From: Microbispora sp. ZYX-F-249
GTDB taxonomy: Bacteria; Actinomycetota; Actinomycetes; Streptosporangiales; Streptosporangiaceae
DNA: 64,000 bases
Assembly (NCBI RefSeq): GCF_039649665.1
Contig: NZ_JBDJAW010000002.1
Location: 1-64,000, forward strand
Direction: 5' to 3'
Position numbers and translations under genes: made by a program. Of this stretch, positions 33,316 to 40,863 are shown in pieces (position 1 is the stretch's first letter; each line of letters begins with the position of its first letter). The notes under the pieces were generated by a model. That model was not told where the DNA came from, searched no databases, and was given only the letters and a program-made list of their open reading frames with translations.

Positions 33316-35748
33316 GTGCCGGAGATATCACCTTTAAGGCCGGGCGACCCGCCACAAATCGGTCGTTACAGAATTACCGGCCGTATTGGCGTGGGCGGCC
33401 AGGGGACGGTCTACCACGCGGTCGATCCCTCCGGGCAGCCCGTCGCGGTCAAGTGGATCCGGCCCGACCTGACCGGCGACGTCGCCGGCGCCCAGCGGTT
33501 CCTCCGGGAGGTCGCCGCGGCCAAGAGAGTCGCCGCCTTCTGCACGGCCCAGGTTCTGGACACCGGCGTGGAATATGACCGGCCGTATATCGTGAGCGAG
33601 TTCATCGACGGCCCCTCACTCCAGCAGAGCGTCGCCGCCTCGGGCCCTATCCGGGGGAACGCGTTGTCCCGCCTCGCGGTCGGGACGGCCACCGCGCTCG
33701 CGGCGATCCACCGTGCCGGAATCGTCCACCGGGACCTCAAGCCGCCCAACGTGATCATCGGCCCCGACGGCCCACGGGTGATCGACTTCGGCATCTCCCG
33801 CGCCCTCGACACCACGTCGTCGCTGACCTCCGTACCGATCGGAACGCCCGCCTACATGGCGCCGGAGCAGTTCCTCAACCAGGACATCGGCCCGGCGGCC
33901 GACATGTTCGCTTGGGCCGGCACGATCGTGTTCGCGGCCAGCGGGTCGGGACCGTTCGGGAATCAGTCGCTGCCCGCCGTCATCAACCGGATCCTGAACG
34001 GTGAGCCGGAGATCCGGGACGTCGAGGGCAGGCTCCGGGATGTGATCGCGTCCTGTCTCGGCAAGGATCCGGCTCGCAGGCCGTCCGCCCAGCAGGTCAT
34101 CGATGCGCTGATCGAGCAGTCGGCCCCCGAACCGGCTCCGAGGAGCACTCACGCGAGTGGCCGGGAGACCGTTCGCGAGGCCGCGCCCGAACCCGCCGAG
34201 GACGCCCCGGAAACCGCGCCGGAGCCCGCCGAGGGTGCGCCTCCGTCCCCCGCCGCTGAGGCGCCCGCGGCGGCACGTGCGGAAGAGCCGGACCGGGCCG
34301 AGCGTCCGGGGGCGGCGGCGGAGCCGTCGCCCGCACCCGGCCCGGTGGGCGTGACCGCCACGGGCACAGACGCGGCCACAGACGCGGCCACAGACGCGGG
34401 CACAGACGCGGGCACAGATGCGACGACGGACGCGTTCACGGGGGCGGCCACGGATACGGGTGGGCGCGCGGGCCGTCCGGTCGCCAAGGTCGTCGCGGCG
34501 GTCTGCGCCGCGGTGGCGGCGGTCGCCGCGGCCGTGCTCGTCCTGCCCCAAGGGGAGGACCCGGGCGTGCGGGCGGCCAGGGCGCACACGTCCCTGCCGG
34601 GCTCGCCGCCGGCGTCCGCGCTCGCCGTCGTACCCGCCGGGCAGGAGAACCCCACGCCGGCCACGGACATCACCCCGGTGACGAGTCCGAGCGTCCCCCG
34701 TCCGCAGGTCACCTCCGGCAAGAGCGGCGGGGCGGCCGGCGGGGGGACGACCTTCCAGCGCAAGTCGGAGCCCCGTCCCGGCTCCGGCCCGGATTCGCCC
34801 GCGGCGCGGGACGAGGCCGTTCCCACGACGGGCCTCGTCGGGCGGGAACTGCCCGGCGTCTCCGCGGTGCTCCACGAACACCCGGACGACCCGGTGTCGG
34901 TCGCCGCGTACCGGGTGACGGACGCCAAGGGGCGCCTGCAGGGTCTCTACACGAGGAGTTCCCCCGGCGCGAAGTTCCGGAAATGGACGGGCTACTTCCA
35001 GGTCGAGGTCTCCCCCGACGGCAGGTACGCGGCGGGTCTGCCGACCGAGTTCACCGACGGCTACGACTCGATCGACGTCATCGACCTGGAGACCGGCGAT
35101 GTCCGCAAGACGCTGACGGTGCGGGAGCCCCTCCAAGGCACCAACATCCAGTGGTCGAGGGACGGCCGGAAGATCCTGCTGACGCTGATCATGTTCACCG
35201 GATCCACCGAGGTCACCAGCAAGGGCTTCATCGTGGCCGAGGTGGGAGAGCCGAAGGCACGGGTCGTGACGGTCACGGACCCCGCCATCGCCCACTCGAC
35301 GTTCACGTGGGACGCCCGGGACAAGGGCGTGGTCGCGCTCACCGGCACCGGCGGCGCCAGGGGGATACGCTTCTTCGGCCGCGAGGGGACGGCGGTGCGC
35401 GACATGGCGGCCGGCGCCGTCGCCGACACCGTCCGCGCGGACGAGGTCGGAATCCTGTTCGCGCCCTCCCGGCGGTCGTTCCTCACCGCCTGCGCCGGCC
35501 CGGCGCGTACGTACTGCGTCCGGGACGCGGACACGGGCCAGGAGCTGCGGCGGTTCACCGCGAACTGTCAGTACGTCTACGCCTGGTTCGGCGACGAGCA
35601 CGTCGTCTGCCAGGCCACCGGGGACGGCGACGACGACGCGATCGTCGTCGCCGGGTTGAACGGCGAGACGGTACGGACCATCCTGACGGCCGACGACACC
35701 ACGATGGAGCGCAAGCTCGAGATCTCCTTCCAGTTCAGGCACTCGTGA
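33316..35748 (+). CDS. receptor-type Ser/Thr protein kinase with extracytoplasmic beta-rich domain
   Basis: An 810-aa PASTA-less Hanks-type kinase. The kinase domain covers about residues 15-275: Gly loop IGVGGQGTVY, ATP Lys46 (VAVKW), catalytic Asp140 (HRDLKPPNV) and DFG 157-159, with GTPAYMAPEQF. A Pro/Ala/Glu-rich juxtamembrane tract follows, including a TDAA-type repeat (34365-34436). One membrane segment lies at about 390-412 (AAVCAAVAAVAAAVLVLP). The outer domain of about 400 residues has WD/propeller-like strands (GYDSIDVIDLETGDV, IQWSRDGRKILLTL). It probably senses an external signal and phosphorylates cytoplasmic proteins. GTG 33316 is close to a -10-like box. It converges on corA with 9 bases between the stops. 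Confidence 0.93.
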   Translation: MPEISPLRPGDPPQIGRYRITGRIGVGGQGTVYHAVDPSGQPVAVKWIRPDLTGDVAGAQRFLREVAAAKRVAAFCTAQVLDTGVEYDRPYIVSEFIDGPSLQQSVAASGPIRGNALSRLAVGTATALAAIHRAGIVHRDLKPPNVIIGPDGPRVIDFGISRALDTTSSLTSVPIGTPAYMAPEQFLNQDIGPAADMFAWAGTIVFAASGSGPFGNQSLPAVINRILNGEPEIRDVEGRLRDVIASCLGKDPARRPSAQQVIDALIEQSAPEPAPRSTHASGRETVREAAPEPAEDAPETAPEPAEGAPPSPAAEAPAAARAEEPDRAERPGAAAEPSPAPGPVGVTATGTDAATDAATDAGTDAGTDATTDAFTGAATDTGGRAGRPVAKVVAAVCAAVAAVAAAVLVLPQGEDPGVRAARAHTSLPGSPPASALAVVPAGQENPTPATDITPVTSPSVPRPQVTSGKSGGAAGGGTTFQRKSEPRPGSGPDSPAARDEAVPTTGLVGRELPGVSAVLHEHPDDPVSVAAYRVTDAKGRLQGLYTRSSPGAKFRKWTGYFQVEVSPDGRYAAGLPTEFTDGYDSIDVIDLETGDVRKTLTVREPLQGTNIQWSRDGRKILLTLIMFTGSTEVTSKGFIVAEVGEPKARVVTVTDPAIAHSTFTWDARDKGVVALTGTGGARGIRFFGREGTAVRDMAAGAVADTVRADEVGILFAPSRRSFLTACAGPARTYCVRDADTGQELRRFTANCQYVYAWFGDEHVVCQATGDGDDDAIVVAGLNGETVRTILTADDTTMERKLEISFQFRHS
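34365..34436 (+). repeat. six 12-bp tandem repeats in the kinase juxtamembrane linker
   Basis: CACAGACGCGGC and close variants repeat six times and encode TDAA/TDAG/TDAT/TDAF. The period is a multiple of three, so gains or losses would keep the frame and change linker length. Confidence 0.85.
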
Positions 35749-35757
35749 CCGGAGCCG

Positions 35758-36879
35758 TCAGAGCCAGTCGCGGCGTTTGAAGACCAGATAGAGCGTGAGG
35801 CAGACGACGCCCAAGAGCATGATCGCCATGGGGTATCCGAGCAGCCAGTGCAGCTCGGGCATGTGGTCGAAGTTCATCCCGTAGATCGTGCCGACCAGCG
35901 TCGGGGCGAACAGGATGGCCGCCCACGCCGAGATCTTCTTGACCTCGTCGCCCTGGGCGATGCTCGCGGCCGTGAGCTTGGTCATCTCCTCGTTCTGCTG
36001 CTGGCTGACGAGTGTGGCGTTGACGACGAGGATGTCCTGCAGCATCTGGCGGAAGCCCGCGACGCGTTCGGTGACCGTGATGGCGTGATCGGAGACGTCG
36101 CGCAGGTAGCGCTGCAGCTCCTCGTTCACGCCGTATTTGGGCGAGCCCGCGATGAAACCGTCGAGCATCGGGACCAGCGGGCTGGTCGCCCGCTGGAACT
36201 CGATGACCTCGCGTGACAGGGCGTAGATGCGCCGGGGCGCGGCCGGGTCCCCGCCGAAGACCTGCACCTCGATCTCGTCGACGTCGTTCTGCAGCCCCGC
36301 GACCACCGGCGCGTAGCCGTCCACGACCGCGTCGAGGATCGCGTACAGCACGGCCTGCGGCCCTTGGCGCAGCAGGTCGGGGTCCGACTCCATGCGCCGG
36401 CGCACCTTGGACAGGTCGGGCGCCTCGCTGTGCCGTACGGTCAGCACGAAGTCGGGGCCGACGAAGACGTGCAGCTCGCCGAAGGCGACCTTCTCGGGCT
36501 GGTCGAGATACTGGGCGGCCCGCAGCACCACGAACAGCGTGTCGCCGTACCGGTCGGCCTTGGGCCGCTGGTGGGCGACGATGGCGTCCTCGATGGCGAG
36601 CTCGTGCAGGCCGAACTCCTCGGCGGCCTTGATCAGCTCGGCCTCCTCCGGGCGGTAGAGGCCGATCCACGCCATCGCACCCGGCCGCGAGCGCAGCGCG
36701 GCGATCGCGTCGCCCAGCGAAAGCGGGGAGTCCACGCGCTCGCCGTCCACGTACACGGCGTTGTCGATCACGCTGTGCCGGAACGTCTCCTCCTCGCCCG
36801 CACGGGGGTCCATGGAGTGCTCGGGAGCCTGCTCCGGTTTCGCCCTCATCAGCCCACTCAATCCGCGCAGTCCACGCAT
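35758..36879 (-). CDS. corA: CorA-family divalent-cation (Mg2+) transporter
   Basis: A 373-aa CorA protein. A long cytoplasmic domain (VIDNAVYVDGERVD, AWIGLYRPEEAELIKAAEEF, IEDAIVAHQRPKADRYGDTL) leads to two C-terminal membrane segments with the signature YGMNFDHMPEL between them. The basic end is FKRRDWL. It mediates Mg2+ (or Co2+/Ni2+) influx as a pentamer. I chose ATG 36879 (MRGLRGLSGLMRAK); ATG 36849 is possible and an earlier upstream frame is unlikely to be coding. It converges with the kinase gene. Confidence 0.94.
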   Translation of the reverse strand: MRGLRGLSGLMRAKPEQAPEHSMDPRAGEEETFRHSVIDNAVYVDGERVDSPLSLGDAIAALRSRPGAMAWIGLYRPEEAELIKAAEEFGLHELAIEDAIVAHQRPKADRYGDTLFVVLRAAQYLDQPEKVAFGELHVFVGPDFVLTVRHSEAPDLSKVRRRMESDPDLLRQGPQAVLYAILDAVVDGYAPVVAGLQNDVDEIEVQVFGGDPAAPRRIYALSREVIEFQRATSPLVPMLDGFIAGSPKYGVNEELQRYLRDVSDHAITVTERVAGFRQMLQDILVVNATLVSQQQNEEMTKLTAASIAQGDEVKKISAWAAILFAPTLVGTIYGMNFDHMPELHWLLGYPMAIMLLGVVCLTLYLVFKRRDWL

Positions 36880-37032
36880 ACGCCGCTCAGCCACATGTAG
36901 AAGGTAACCGCCCTCACATCGGGCACCGGCCCCCGCCACCCGGCATGGGCACGCTCCGCACACCCGGCCGGGAGGTCGTGCCGCGCCCCGGCTCGATGCT
37001 CCTCCTTCCGCGCGGCCTGTGGGGTGAGAGCC

Positions 37033-37620
37033 CTACCGGGAGACCCGGGGCTCGTCCCGCCGCTCCCCCGGGTTCGCGTGCATGCCGGACGCGGTGCCGC
37101 CCCGGGCGCCGTCTCCGCCGTCACGCCGAAGGAGCAGTTCGAGTTCGAGTTCGTGACGGATCGGGATGCCGTCGGCGTGGGTGGGGATGGAGGGCTTCAG
37201 CCCGCGCGCGGCCTCGACCGCGTCGCGGTGGACCGCCACCAGGTCGAATCCGTACCGCTGGTAAAAGCGCAGGGCGCGGGTGTTGTCGTTCGTGGTGACG
37301 AGCCAGAGCCGCCCGACGCCCGCGCGCTCCGCCTCGGCGCGCACCCCGTCCAGCAGTGCCCGCCCGGCACCCCGCCCGGCCTCCACCGCGTCGAGTGTCA
37401 CGATCTCCCATTCGGCGTCCGACACCGGCCGGTACGTCAGCAGTCCGACGGGCCGCCCCTCCACCCTGGCGAGGAGCGCTCGCTGCGCGGACGCGTCGAT
37501 GAGCTCGCCGTGAACGGCGACGAGCGGGCCGCCCCACGACCCGGCGAGGATGCTCCTGACGGCCTCCGCGTCCGCCGGCTCCGCGGGACCGACGGCGACG
37601 GCTCGCTCGGCGGTGGGCAT
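37033..37620 (-). CDS. GNAT-family N-acetyltransferase
   Basis: A 195-aa protein: VAVGPAEPADAEAVRSILAG at the start, EIVTLDAVEAGRGAGRALLD as motif A for acetyl-CoA, and VTTNDNTRALRFYQRYGFDL as motif B. An Arg/Asp/Gly-rich tail of about 25 residues follows the domain. The acceptor is unknown. It is divergent from the M50-like gene (79 bases between starts), so shared control is possible. Confidence 0.9.
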   Translation of the reverse strand: MPTAERAVAVGPAEPADAEAVRSILAGSWGGPLVAVHGELIDASAQRALLARVEGRPVGLLTYRPVSDAEWEIVTLDAVEAGRGAGRALLDGVRAEAERAGVGRLWLVTTNDNTRALRFYQRYGFDLVAVHRDAVEAARGLKPSIPTHADGIPIRHELELELLLRRDGGDGARGGTASGMHANPGERRDEPRVSR

Positions 37621-37698
37621 GCCCGGAGTGTACCGATCGACGCCGGCCGGGTGTGGGCACGTCCGCGGCCGGCGGGCGGCCGCCGTACGATTCCGGGG

Positions 37699-38418
37699 GT
37701 GACCCCCCTGAAGGCCCTGTGGAACCACCTGACCGCCGTCCAGATCGCGCCCCCGCTCTGGCTGGTCGTCCTGTCCGGGTTCGCCGCCCTCACCGTCGTC
37801 GCCTATCCCGCGTCGTGGCACGTCTCCCGCGGGCTGATCACGATCGCCCACGAGGGAGGCCACGCGCTGGTCGCGGTGCTGACCCGGCGCAAGCTGCGGG
37901 GCATCCGCCTCCACTCGGACACCTCGGGCGTGACGCTCACCCGAGGCAGGCCCACGGGACCCGGCATGATCGCCACGGCCGCGGCGGGGTACGTCGCGCC
38001 CTCGCTGATCGGGCTCGGGGCGGCCTGGCTCGTCGCGGACGGGCGGATCACGATGCTGCTGTGGGGCGTGCTCGCGCTGCTGACGTGCATGCTGCTGATG
38101 ATCAGGAACTTCTTCGGTGCCGTGTCGCTGCTCGCCGTGGGCGGCGCGGTCTTCGCGCTGTCCTGGTTCGCGCCGCCCGACGTCCAGTCGGCCTGCGCGT
38201 ACGTCGCCGCGTGGTTCCTGCTGCTCGGCGGCGTACGGCCGATCCTCGAACTGCAGAGCAAGCGGCGCGTCGGCCGCGCGCCCGACTCCGACGCCGACCA
38301 GCTCGCCCGGCTGACCCGGGTGCCCGGCACGCTCTGGGTGCTGCTGTTCCTGCTCGTCTCCGCCGCCGCGCTCGTCTACGGCGGTTATCTCCTCACGGCC
38401 CGCTGGCTGCCTCTGTGA
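37699..38418 (+). CDS. M50-like intramembrane metallopeptidase (HEGGH)
   Basis: A 239-aa membrane protein with about five or six hydrophobic segments. The zinc motif HExxH appears as AHEGGHALVAVLTRRKLRG in the second membrane region, as in the actinobacterial 'M50 family metallopeptidase' group. There is no PDZ domain, so it is a minimal form. The second zinc-ligand motif (NxxPxxxxD) of site-2 proteases is not clearly present; LMIRNFFGAVSLL is at the expected place. The substrate is unknown. GTG 37699 is used; GGGGG just upstream is a weak RBS. Confidence 0.85.
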   Translation: MTPLKALWNHLTAVQIAPPLWLVVLSGFAALTVVAYPASWHVSRGLITIAHEGGHALVAVLTRRKLRGIRLHSDTSGVTLTRGRPTGPGMIATAAAGYVAPSLIGLGAAWLVADGRITMLLWGVLALLTCMLLMIRNFFGAVSLLAVGGAVFALSWFAPPDVQSACAYVAAWFLLLGGVRPILELQSKRRVGRAPDSDADQLARLTRVPGTLWVLLFLLVSAAALVYGGYLLTARWLPL

Positions 38419-38421
38419 GCT

Positions 38422-38453
38422 GTTGACCTTGCCGCGACGTCAACGTTTTCAAT
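38422..38453 (+). promoter_or_regulatory. MerR-type promoter: 19-bp spacer with internal dyad
   Basis: -35 TTGACC (38423-38428), 19-base spacer, -10 TTCAAT (38448-38453). The dyad GTTGAC-N11-GTCAAC (38422-38444) covers the -35 and spacer. The start codon lies six bases beyond the -10. This long spacer is the hallmark of promoters untwisted by MerR proteins, and the gene it drives encodes one. Confidence 0.75.
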
Positions 38454-38459
38454 GAGGGC

Positions 38460-39218
38460 ATGCGAATCGGCGAACTGGCCGCGCTCGTCGGGGTGTCCAC
38501 CCGCACCGTGCGGCACTACCACCACCAGGGCGTGCTGCCCGAGCCGTCGAGGCGGCGGGGCGGCTACCGGGAGTACGGCCTGCGCGACGCGCTCCTGCTC
38601 GCCCGGGCCCGCAGGCTGACCGAGCTGGGTCTGTCGCTGAGCGAGGTGCGCGACGTGCTGACCGGCGACTCCGCGCGGGAGCTGCGGGAGATCCTGCTGG
38701 AGCTGGACGCCGACCTCGCCCGGCAGGAGGCGGCGATCAGGGCGAGGCGCGGGCGGCTCGCCGCGCTGCTGAGCGAGGAGGCGCCGTCGCCGGACGACGC
38801 CGTCTCGCCGGCGATGGCCGAATTCCTGCGGTGCCTCGAACCCGTGCGCGACTCCCCGTTCGCGGCGGCCGAGGCCGAACTGCTCGCCCTCCTCGACGCG
38901 GCGGCCGAGCCGGAGGACCGGGATCGCCTGCTGGAGCTGATGCGGCCCATGACCACGCCGGAGGCGGTCGCCCGGGCCGAGGTGTTGCACCGGAGGCTGG
39001 CGGAACTGGACGGCGCCGACCCCGCGGATCCCCGGGTGGCCGCCCTCGCCGCCGACCTCGCCGCCCACCTGCCCCGCGAGCTCGCCGCCTCACTGGCCTC
39101 CGCGATGCCCGGCGCCGACGACCCGTTCGCCCAGGCGTTCCTCGCCGATCTGTCTCCCGCGCAGGCCGAGGTCGCGCGGCAGGCCATGGCGCTGCTCGCG
39201 CACGGAGCGGCGTCGTGA
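38460..39218 (+). CDS. MerR-family transcriptional regulator
   Basis: A 252-aa protein. The winged HTH is MRIGELAALVGVSTRTVRHY followed by GVLPEPSRRRGGYREYGLRD. A coiled-coil dimer helix comes next (ELDADLARQEAAIRARRGRL), then an Ala/Leu-rich helical effector domain of about 140 residues similar to those in TipA-like or multidrug-responsive relatives. There are no Cys for metal sensing. It very probably regulates its own promoter (dyad at 38422-38444). The next gene overlaps by GTGA and is probably under the same control. Confidence 0.93.
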   Translation: MRIGELAALVGVSTRTVRHYHHQGVLPEPSRRRGGYREYGLRDALLLARARRLTELGLSLSEVRDVLTGDSARELREILLELDADLARQEAAIRARRGRLAALLSEEAPSPDDAVSPAMAEFLRCLEPVRDSPFAAAEAELLALLDAAAEPEDRDRLLELMRPMTTPEAVARAEVLHRRLAELDGADPADPRVAALAADLAAHLPRELAASLASAMPGADDPFAQAFLADLSPAQAEVARQAMALLAHGAAS

Positions 39219-39760
39219 GGCACGCGATCGGCTACAGCCGGGAGCAGACGCCGACGATGGCGGTGCTGCTGTGCGTACTGGTCCTGGAGACCGTGGCCAT
39301 GGACCTGCTGCTGCGCCGGTTCGGGCTGCCGGACGCGCCGCGCCTGGTGATACTGGCCCTCGACGCGGCGTCGGCCCTCGGCGTCCTCGGCGTCATGGTC
39401 AGCTGCGCCCGCCGGCCGCACACCGTCTCGCCGGACGCGCTGCGCCTGCGGTACGGCCGGCTGTTCAGATTGGACGTCCCGGCGCGGCTCGTCGCGTCGG
39501 CGCGCGTCGACCGCCGCTACGACGAGAAGAGACTCCTGCGCCTGTCGGGCGGCGAGCTCGCCCTCGCGGTCTCGTCCCAGACCAACCTCGTGGTCGACCT
39601 GCGCGAACCGATCGAGGTGTCGCCTCCACGCCGTCCCTGGCAGGCGGTACGCCCGGCGACGGCCATCCGGCGGGTGCGGTTCTTCGCCGACGATCCCGCG
39701 GCCGCGCTGCGGGCCGTCGCCGCGCTCACCACGACGACCACGGGCGAGCCCGCTCCCTGA
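39215..39760 (+). CDS. two-TM membrane protein co-transcribed with a MerR regulator
   Basis: A 181-aa protein with two hydrophobic segments near its N-terminus (MAVLLCVLVLETVAMDLLL and LVILALDAASALGVLGVMVS). A cytoplasmic C-terminal half follows, with PH-like strands (ALRLRYGRLFRLDVPARLVA, KRLLRLSGGELALAVSSQTN). GTG 39215 overlaps the MerR stop by GTGA, so it is coupled to the regulator. The layout is that of small bPH-type membrane proteins. The function is unknown; membrane stress or drug response is possible from the MerR context. Confidence 0.82.
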   Translation: MRHAIGYSREQTPTMAVLLCVLVLETVAMDLLLRRFGLPDAPRLVILALDAASALGVLGVMVSCARRPHTVSPDALRLRYGRLFRLDVPARLVASARVDRRYDEKRLLRLSGGELALAVSSQTNLVVDLREPIEVSPPRRPWQAVRPATAIRRVRFFADDPAAALRAVAALTTTTTGEPAP

Positions 39761-39777
39761 CCTGCCGGGCCTGTGGC

Positions 39778-39989
39778 TCACACCGCCTCGTCGGCGGCGA
39801 GGACGGCCGCGAGCGCGGCGGGGGTGATGGTGCGGCTCGCGACCACCGCCACGACCCGTCCGTAGGCGGCGACCTTCCCGGCGAGCAGGGCGGCGACCGG
39901 CACCGCTCCCGCCCCCTCGGCCTCGTGTCCGCGCTCCACGGCCAGGTAGCGCAGCGCGGTCCGGATCTCGTCCTTGCCCGCATAGTCCT
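39778..39989 (-). pseudogene. 3' remnant of a PLP-dependent serine/threonine dehydratase-like gene
   Basis: The minus strand reads, without an internal stop, ...EIRTALRYLAVERGHEAEGA then GAVPVAALLAGKVAAYG, RVVAVVASRTITPAALAAVL and AADEAV before TGA at 39778. This is the conserved C-terminal tail of threonine-dehydratase/serine-racemase proteins (LE.G...EGAGA.A.AALL.GK...G..V..V.SG.NI). The upstream 75% of the gene is missing; the GntR gene ends where it should continue. It has no start or RBS, so it is a truncated leftover. Confidence 0.7.
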
Positions 39990-40712
39990 TTACGTTGTAG
40001 ATTCGTCGGCTGCGTCGTGGATGAGCGCGATGTCCGCGGGGTCGGCGGGGCAGCCGTTCTCGGCGGCGGCCTGGGTCACGAGGAGCTCGCCGGTGTGGGC
40101 CACGTGGGCGCGCATCGCCGCGGCGGCGGCGTCCGCGTCACCCGCGAGGACGGCGGCGAGGATCGGCTCGTGCTCCGCGGCGACGTCCGCCAGCGAGCGG
40201 GAACGGTCGACGGTGGAGGCGCCGAGTGTCACCGTGGCGTCCCTGAGCCCGGCGACGACCTCGACGAGCCGCCGGTTGGCTCCCGCGGCGAGGACCGCGT
40301 CGTGGAAGGCCCGGTCGTGCCGCATGAAACGCGGCTCGTCGTGGTCGGCCGCCGCGGCGCGCATCGCGTCCAGTTCCTCGCGCAGGGCACGGACGAGGCC
40401 GGGACCGGCGTGGCGGGCCGCCCGCCTCGTCACGGGCACCTCCAGCAGCAGCCGCAGCTGGAACACCTCGGCGATCTCCCGGGGGTCGCGGCCCAGCACC
40501 CGGAAACCCCGGCTCCGCTCGAACCGCACCAGGCCCGCCTCCGCCAGCCGGAGCATCGCCTCGCGTACGGGGGTGCGGGAGACGTTGAGCTGCCCGGCCA
40601 GCCGGTAGACCGAATACAGCTCTCCGGGCCGCAGCTCGCCCGAGACGATGGCCTCCCTCACCGCCTCGACGACCTGCTCGGTGAGGCTGGAAGTGCCGGC
40701 GACCGCTCGCAC
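39990..40712 (-). CDS. GntR-family (FadR/FCD-type) transcriptional regulator
   Basis: A 240-aa regulator. The winged HTH is TEQVVEAVREAIVSGELRPG followed by LNVSRTPVREAMLRLAEAGL. The FCD effector domain has FQLRLLLEVPVTRRAARHAG, the metal-binding HDRAFHDAVLAAGANRRLVE and DVAAEHEPILAAVLAGDADA. Such domains bind carboxylic acids, often through a metal. I chose GTG 40712 after AAGGTGGT. It is divergent from the iron-dependent dehydrogenase at 40864, a likely target. Its 3' end abuts the dehydratase remnant. Confidence 0.94.
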   Translation of the reverse strand: MRAVAGTSSLTEQVVEAVREAIVSGELRPGELYSVYRLAGQLNVSRTPVREAMLRLAEAGLVRFERSRGFRVLGRDPREIAEVFQLRLLLEVPVTRRAARHAGPGLVRALREELDAMRAAAADHDEPRFMRHDRAFHDAVLAAGANRRLVEVVAGLRDATVTLGASTVDRSRSLADVAAEHEPILAAVLAGDADAAAAAMRAHVAHTGELLVTQAAAENGCPADPADIALIHDAADESTT

Positions 40713-40764
40713 CGTCTGACCACCTTCCCGGTCGTGGGCTCCGCCCGCGTCCCCGGCGGCGCAA

Positions 40765-40789
40765 TTGACATGCAGCATGCCACATGCCA
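40765..40789. promoter_or_regulatory. TTGACA plus three 7-bp tandem CATGCCA units; candidate GntR site
   Basis: TTGACA (40765-40770) runs into CATGCAG-CATGCCA-CATGCCA (40769-40789), three heptads in tandem between the divergent GntR and dehydrogenase genes. Direct heptads on one DNA face are unusual for GntR sites, which are normally dyads. Confidence 0.45.
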
Positions 40790-40863
40790 GGTTCCCATCC
40801 GGGAACGCCCCCGCACCGGCATCGCGCGTGCCCGCATGAGCCCCGGATGGAAGGCCAGCGATC

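Noticed and set aside
34365-34436. Short regular repeats suggesting a CRISPR-like array
   Set aside because: Units are 12 bases, contiguous with no spacers, and in frame inside the kinase gene. No cas genes or true direct-repeat/spacer pattern exist in the window.
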